From Achromobacter mucicolens (lineage in GTDB: Bacteria > Pseudomonadota > Gammaproteobacteria > Burkholderiales > Burkholderiaceae_B), in assembly GCF_902859725.1 (NCBI RefSeq), contig NZ_CADIJP010000013.1:1-64000 (forward strand): a stretch of 64,000 nt of DNA, written 5' to 3'. The position numbers were made by a program, and so were the translations under genes. The stretch's first letter is position 1, and each line of letters opens with the position of its first letter. The notes beneath the pieces are model-generated. The model was not told the DNA's origin, did no database searches, and saw only the letters and a program-made list of their open reading frames with translations. This document shows, in pieces, positions 60,242 through 64,000 of this stretch.

Positions 60242-60412
60242 AAGTTGGCCGCGACGCGCGCGATCAACTTCGTCGTCGAGCAGCTGCGCTACCAGACCGC
60301 CACCGGCGATCTGCGCCGCAAGGGTTACTACGTGTCCGTGGTGCAGAAGCTGGGAGTGACGGCCGGCGCCAGCCCGCAGACGATCGCGCCGGGGATGCGG
60401 CACAGCTTTTAG
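60242..60412 (+). other. Short open frame or gene fragment in the amidohydrolase/MCP gap
   Basis: The frame ending at 60412 reads LAATRAINFVVEQLRYQTAT then GDLRRKGYYVSVVQKLGVTA and ends IAPGMRHSF. It looks protein-like but has no good ATG in frame. Deleting one A in ATGAAAG (60238-60244) would join it to an ATG with GGAG upstream. Alternatively the TTG at 60245 is the start of a 55-aa protein. Not recognised. The rest of the 478-bp gap (60072-60549) shows no other feature. Confidence 0.35.
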
Positions 60413-60549
60413 AATTGGTGAGAATTAACGATTCATTAATTCTTCGCCCTCTATAGTCGCGCTCGTCAGCCGGCGCGGGCCCGTTCGGGGTCCTAGCGCT
60501 TGTCCAGCGCGAATTGTCATGAGCCGGTTGCCAACAACAACAAAGGCGA

Positions 60550-62190
60550 ATGATGAATCTGGCAGCCATGAAAGTGAGTTCGCGTCTTGCGATCGGTTTT
60601 CTCTTGCTTGTTCTTGCGTTGGTGGTGCTTGGGGGCCTGTCCCTGTACGCCGTGAGGACGCTGGACAAGTCGATGTACGACATCGTGAACGTGAACAACC
60701 AGCAGTTGAAGCTGGCGCTGCAGATGCGCGAGCTGGTGCAGGGCCGGGCCATCGTGGTGCGCAACATCGTGCTCTACACGGACCCGCAAGCCGTGGCCAA
60801 TGAGATCACCCGGGCCGAAGACATGGCGGCGCGCTATCGCCAAGCCAATGAAAGGCTTGCGCAGATGTTTGAGAGCGATGCCGGTACCCTTGCCGCGGAA
60901 AAGGATCTGCTGGCCGCCGCCCGTCGCGCGGAACAGGAAGCGACGCCCATCTACCTGCGTGCGCTGGAAGCCGGGCGGCAGAACAACACGCAGGAAGCCG
61001 CCCGCATCCTGCGGGAAGAACTGCGCGCCAAGCAGGAGGCGTGGCTCGACCAGTTGCTGTCGCTCGCCAACCTTGAATCCCAGCTCAACGATGAATCGGC
61101 GCAGCAGGCGGCGGCGACCTCGGCGCGTCTGCAGAGCACGATCATTGTGATCATGTCGATCGCGGTGCTGGTGGGTGTCCTGTCGGCGTGGCTCGTCACG
61201 CGCAGCATCCTGCGGCAGCTGGGCGGAGAACCTGCCGACGCGCAGAAGCTGGCCGGCGCCATTGCCAGCGGCGATCTCACGACGGCGCTCAAGCTCGATG
61301 AGCGGGATCATTCAAGCCTGATGTACTCGCTGGAAACGATGCGCAGACAGCTTGCGTCGACGGTCGGCACGATCGTCAGCGCGGCGGAATCCATTTCGAC
61401 GGCGTCGGCGCAGATTGCCGAAGGCAATGCCGACCTGTCGCAACGCACCGAGGAGCAGGCGGCATCGCTTGAGGAAACGGCCGCGAGCATCGAAGAGATG
61501 ACCTCGACGGTGCGAATGAACCAGGACAATGCGGCCAGCGGCAGCAGCCTTGCCGTCGATTGCAGCCAGCTCACGGTTGAAGCGGGCCGCGTGGTGGGCC
61601 AGGTGGTCGATGCGATCGGGGCGATCTCGGCCGACGCGCAGCGCATGGGAGAGATTGTGTCGGTGATCGACAGCATCGCCTTCCAGACGAACATTCTTGC
61701 GCTGAATGCGGCCGTGGAAGCGGCACGGGCTGGCGAACAGGGCCGCGGCTTCGCGGTGGTGGCGACCGAAGTGCGCGCGCTGGCGCAGCGCAGCGCCACG
61801 GCCGCCAAGGAGATCAAAGGCTTGATCGAGAACTCCCAGCGTGCGGTGGAGGGCGGCGAGTCGATGGCGGCCACGGCGGGCGGTCAGATGGAGAAGGTGC
61901 TCGACGCCGTGGCAAGGCTCAAGGAGGTGACCGTTGAGATCGCCTCGGCCTCGGCCGAGCAGACTGCCGGCATTGAGCAGGTGAACGTGGCGGTGTCGCA
62001 AATGGATACGATGACGCAACAGAATGCGGCGTTGGTCGAAGAGTCCGCTGCGGCGGCCGGCGCAATGGCCACGCAGGCGAAAGAGCTCTTGCAGGCGGTG
62101 GCGCGCTTCAAGACGGAACGGCAGCCTGGCGCGGCGCAGCCCGGCGCGCGTTACGAGCGGTTGGCACTGGCAGCACCCGCGCACGCCTGA
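60550..62190 (+). CDS. Methyl-accepting chemotaxis protein
   Basis: A 546-aa receptor with a first membrane helix at residues 13-33, a periplasmic four-helix-bundle sensor, a second helix near 196-216 and a HAMP domain. The signalling hairpin tip is [20 protein letters not shown] with [20 protein letters not shown] after it. The C-terminus ([14 protein letters not shown]) lacks the NWETF pentapeptide for CheR/CheB docking. AAAGGCGA precedes the start. The ligand is unknown. It lies upstream of the OmpR-type pair but has its own gap. Confidence 0.93.
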   Translation: MMNLAAMKVSSRLAIGFLLLVLALVVLGGLSLYAVRTLDKSMYDIVNVNNQQLKLALQMRELVQGRAIVVRNIVLYTDPQAVANEITRAEDMAARYRQANERLAQMFESDAGTLAAEKDLLAAARRAEQEATPIYLRALEAGRQNNTQEAARILREELRAKQEAWLDQLLSLANLESQLNDESAQQAAATSARLQSTIIVIMSIAVLVGVLSAWLVTRSILRQLGGEPADAQKLAGAIASGDLTTALKLDERDHSSLMYSLETMRRQLASTVGTIVSAAESISTASAQIAEGNADLSQRTEEQAASLEETAASIEEMTSTVRMNQDNAASGSSLAVDCSQLTVEAGRVVGQVVDAIGAISADAQRMGEIVSVIDSIAFQTNILALNAAVEAARAGEQGRGFAVVATEVRALAQRSATAAKEIKGLIENSQRAVEGGESMAATAGGQMEKVLDAVARLKEVTVEIASASAEQTAGIEQVNVAVSQMDTMTQQNAALVEESAAAAGAMATQAKELLQAVARFKTERQPGAAQPGARYERLALAAPAHA

Positions 62191-62281
62191 GGCCGCAACC
62201 TGACCGTATGATGCGGCCTGGGGCGGTGAGCGCGCCGCCCCATGCAGCAGCTGTCAACGCACACGGAAGGGGAATACTGAC

Positions 62282-62947
62282 ATGCGAGTTCTGTTCGTTG
62301 AGGACGACGCGATGTTCGCGGACGCGTTGACGCTGGCGCTTGAGGAACTGGACTTCGCGGTGACGCTCGCGCAGGACGTCGAGGCTGCCAAGGTGCTGCT
62401 GCTGCAGCATGACTTCACGCTCGTGCTGCTGGACATCGGGCTGCATCGCGGTTCGGGCCTGGACGTGCTGCGTTTTATGCGCCGGCGCGGCGACGCGGTG
62501 CCGGTGATCCTGATCACCGCGCGGGACGCCTTGAGCGACCGCATCCGGGGCCTGGATCTTGGCGCCGACGATTACGTCATCAAGCCGTTCGAACCCGCGG
62601 AGCTGTTTGCCCGCATGCGCGCCCTGCTCAGACGCAGCGGCGTTCCGGGCGACAAGATCCTGGCCTGGCGTCACGTGAAGCTGGATCCGGGCCGGCGCGA
62701 AGCCTTCGTCGACGAGGCGCCGACACGGTTGTCGGAGCACGAGTTCCGCACGCTGGAGATGCTTCTCAGGCATGCGGACCGGCTGGTGTCGACGGAAGAG
62801 CTGCGCGCGCACCTGTATGGCGCGGGCCGGCCTGGCGAGAGCAACACGATCGCCGTGTTCATTCATTCGCTGAGAAAGAAGCTGGGCAAGGACACCATCG
62901 AGAATGTTCATGGTCAAGGCTACCGGCTGGCCCGGGATAGCGGCTGA
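62282..62947 (+). CDS. OmpR/PhoB-family response regulator
   Basis: A 221-aa regulator with receiver (LFVEDDAMFADAL, Asp51 in LVLLDIGLHRGSGL, KPFEPAELFARM) and a C-terminal winged helix (TRLSEHEFRTLEMLLRHAD, ESNTIAVFIHSLRKKLG, VHGQGYRLA). The receiver plus DNA-binding organisation is that of QseB/TctD-like regulators. It overlaps the kinase gene start by 1 nt (TGATG), so the two form one two-component operon. Confidence 0.93.
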   Translation: MRVLFVEDDAMFADALTLALEELDFAVTLAQDVEAAKVLLLQHDFTLVLLDIGLHRGSGLDVLRFMRRRGDAVPVILITARDALSDRIRGLDLGADDYVIKPFEPAELFARMRALLRRSGVPGDKILAWRHVKLDPGRREAFVDEAPTRLSEHEFRTLEMLLRHADRLVSTEELRAHLYGAGRPGESNTIAVFIHSLRKKLGKDTIENVHGQGYRLARDSG

Positions 62948-64000
62948 TGCGGCGGGTCGCGAATTCGTTGCGCGCACAGGTCCTGTTGGGCATCTTCAGC
63001 GCGCTGCTCGTGTCGTGGCTGGTGCAGTTTGGCTTGTATTGGAACAGCGTGACCCGGGCCGAATCCGGGGTGCGCGATCATGAGTTGAGTGCCGTGGTCG
63101 ACAGCATGGCCTTCTTTCTGGCGATGGTGCCCGCCACTCAAGACATCACCCGGGAACTGCCGGTGCCCGCCTTTCTGGTGCGTCAGGCCGTCGGCAAGAC
63201 CGAGATCCAGGTCTGGGACCGCGTGACGAATCGCCTGGTGCTGGCTTCCAAGGACGCGCCGCGCAAGCGGATGGTGCAGGGAAACACGGTTGGATTTTCA
63301 TGCGTCGTCCAGGATGGAGACACGTGGCGGGTGTACACGGGGCTGGACGAGTCCGCGCGCTTCGAAATCGTCGCGGGCACGCCGACGCGAGCGTTCTACG
63401 CCGGCCTTGCCGCCCGCTTCGAGCTGGGCTCGATCGTCACGCTGCTGATGTTTGGCGGGATCGGGGGCGTCACGATGGTGGTTGTCTGCCGTTCCGTGCG
63501 CAAGCTTGGCTGCGTGGCCAGGGAGATTGCCGAGGCCAGCGTGACCGACGGCGTGACCGTTGACGAGCGGGCAGTCCCCGCGGAGCTGGTGCCGTTGATA
63601 CGCGCGATCAATGAGCGCCAGCGCCGGGTGGCGGCGTTGATCGAGAACGAGCGCCGGTTCATCGGCGATGCCGCCCACGAGCTTCGCACGCCGCTGGCGG
63701 TGCTGGCCGTGTATGCGGACACGGCGTATCGCGTCAACGATCCCGTGAAGGCCAGGATGCTGATGCAGAAGATCGCGCAGACCACGCGCCGCAGTTCCCG
63801 CATCGTCGAACAACTGCTGGACCTGGCGCGCACGGACCGCAACGACATCCGCCTTGAACCGGTGAATCTTGCGTCCGTGGTGGCCTTCGTGCTGCGGGAC
63901 ATGCAGGCCTCGTTCATCCATCGCGGCCAGCAGGTCACCGTGGATACCGCGCCGGTCCTGATCATGGGCCAGGTGGATGCGCTGGGCATTCTGGTGCGCA
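62947..64000 (+). CDS. Sensor histidine kinase, cut by the right window edge
   Basis: The frame starts MRRVANSLRAQVLLGIFSAL at 62947, in the regulator's stop codon, and is open to the window end (351 codons). It has a first membrane helix near residues 10-30, a periplasmic loop, a second helix near 158-182, a HAMP-like linker, and a HisKA box with His244 in FIGDAAHELRTPLAVL. The ATPase domain lies beyond the window. It matches the QseC/TctE-type kinases that pair with OmpR-family regulators. The signal is unknown. Confidence 0.92.
   Translation, partial: MRRVANSLRAQVLLGIFSALLVSWLVQFGLYWNSVTRAESGVRDHELSAVVDSMAFFLAMVPATQDITRELPVPAFLVRQAVGKTEIQVWDRVTNRLVLASKDAPRKRMVQGNTVGFSCVVQDGDTWRVYTGLDESARFEIVAGTPTRAFYAGLAARFELGSIVTLLMFGGIGGVTMVVVCRSVRKLGCVAREIAEASVTDGVTVDERAVPAELVPLIRAINERQRRVAALIENERRFIGDAAHELRTPLAVLAVYADTAYRVNDPVKARMLMQKIAQTTRRSSRIVEQLLDLARTDRNDIRLEPVNLASVVAFVLRDMQASFIHRGQQVTVDTAPVLIMGQVDALGILVR

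Overview
The window is a GC-rich bacterial chromosome segment with densely packed genes and no rRNA, tRNA, CRISPR array or recognisable insertion sequence. The gene content suggests a member of the Alcaligenaceae (Achromobacter/Bordetella lineage), most probably Achromobacter. The clues are a PhaM-like polyhydroxyalkanoate-granule protein, a glmU/glmS neighbourhood, Bug-type tripartite tricarboxylate binding proteins, many LysR regulators and a formamidase/amide-transport operon. The assignment is inferred from gene content only.

Layout. 1-9.2 kb is cell-envelope and housekeeping: a 5'-truncated glycine-zipper protein, phaM-like, glmU, an MFS pump, ugd with an overlapping glycosyltransferase, an Lrp-family regulator and divergent glmS. 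9.3-13 kb is accessory: a DUF1348 gene and a divergent TetR gene separated by three copies of an 18-bp operator, then two decayed genes (azoreductase tail, YciI-like), then an SDR/LysR divergent pair. 13-15.9 kb carries a TPR protein and a zinc-ribbon/RDD membrane protein. 16.1-18.5 kb holds an isochorismatase-family hydrolase plus MFS pair that recurs almost identically, inverted, at 54.4-56.7 kb.

18.5-31.3 kb holds a 55-aa membrane protein, a MocR-type regulator, and a short-chain amide/urea utilisation block. That block comprises a LuxR-type response regulator, an unusual 1130-aa NCS1-permease/histidine-kinase/receiver fusion, and a divergent ABC transporter (urtABCDE-like) with formamidase fmdA and an FmdB-type zinc ribbon. 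Two TACGT-N6-ACGTA palindromes lie between the kinase gene and the transporter and are candidate response-regulator sites. 31.4-37.5 kb is an operon of RraA-like protein, amidase and TRAP transporter (DctPQM) with a divergent LysR regulator. 37.6-40.7 kb has a Bug binding protein, a MarR-GNAT fusion and an EamA exporter.

40.8-44.6 kb matches the folate-independent methionine synthase system: a core-MetE protein (MesD type), its DUF1852 partner (MesX type), an FMN reductase and a divergent LysR regulator. 44.7-48 kb has a LysR gene, a Bug protein and a serine beta-lactamase-like hydrolase. 48.1-54.2 kb pairs a FixJ-like response regulator tail-to-tail with a 1822-aa kinase-like/ATPase/GAF/PAS/histidine-kinase protein whose serine/threonine-kinase domain has lost its catalytic residues. 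After the second hydrolase/MFS copy come DUF1275, DoxX and a Tat-exported amidohydrolase, then a chemotaxis receptor and an OmpR-type two-component pair whose kinase runs off the right edge.

No single completely novel system is proven. The strongest candidates for a second look are the transporter-kinase fusion with its paired palindromes, the MesD/MesX locus, the pseudokinase sensor, and the inverted mosaic duplication bracketing about 36 kb.
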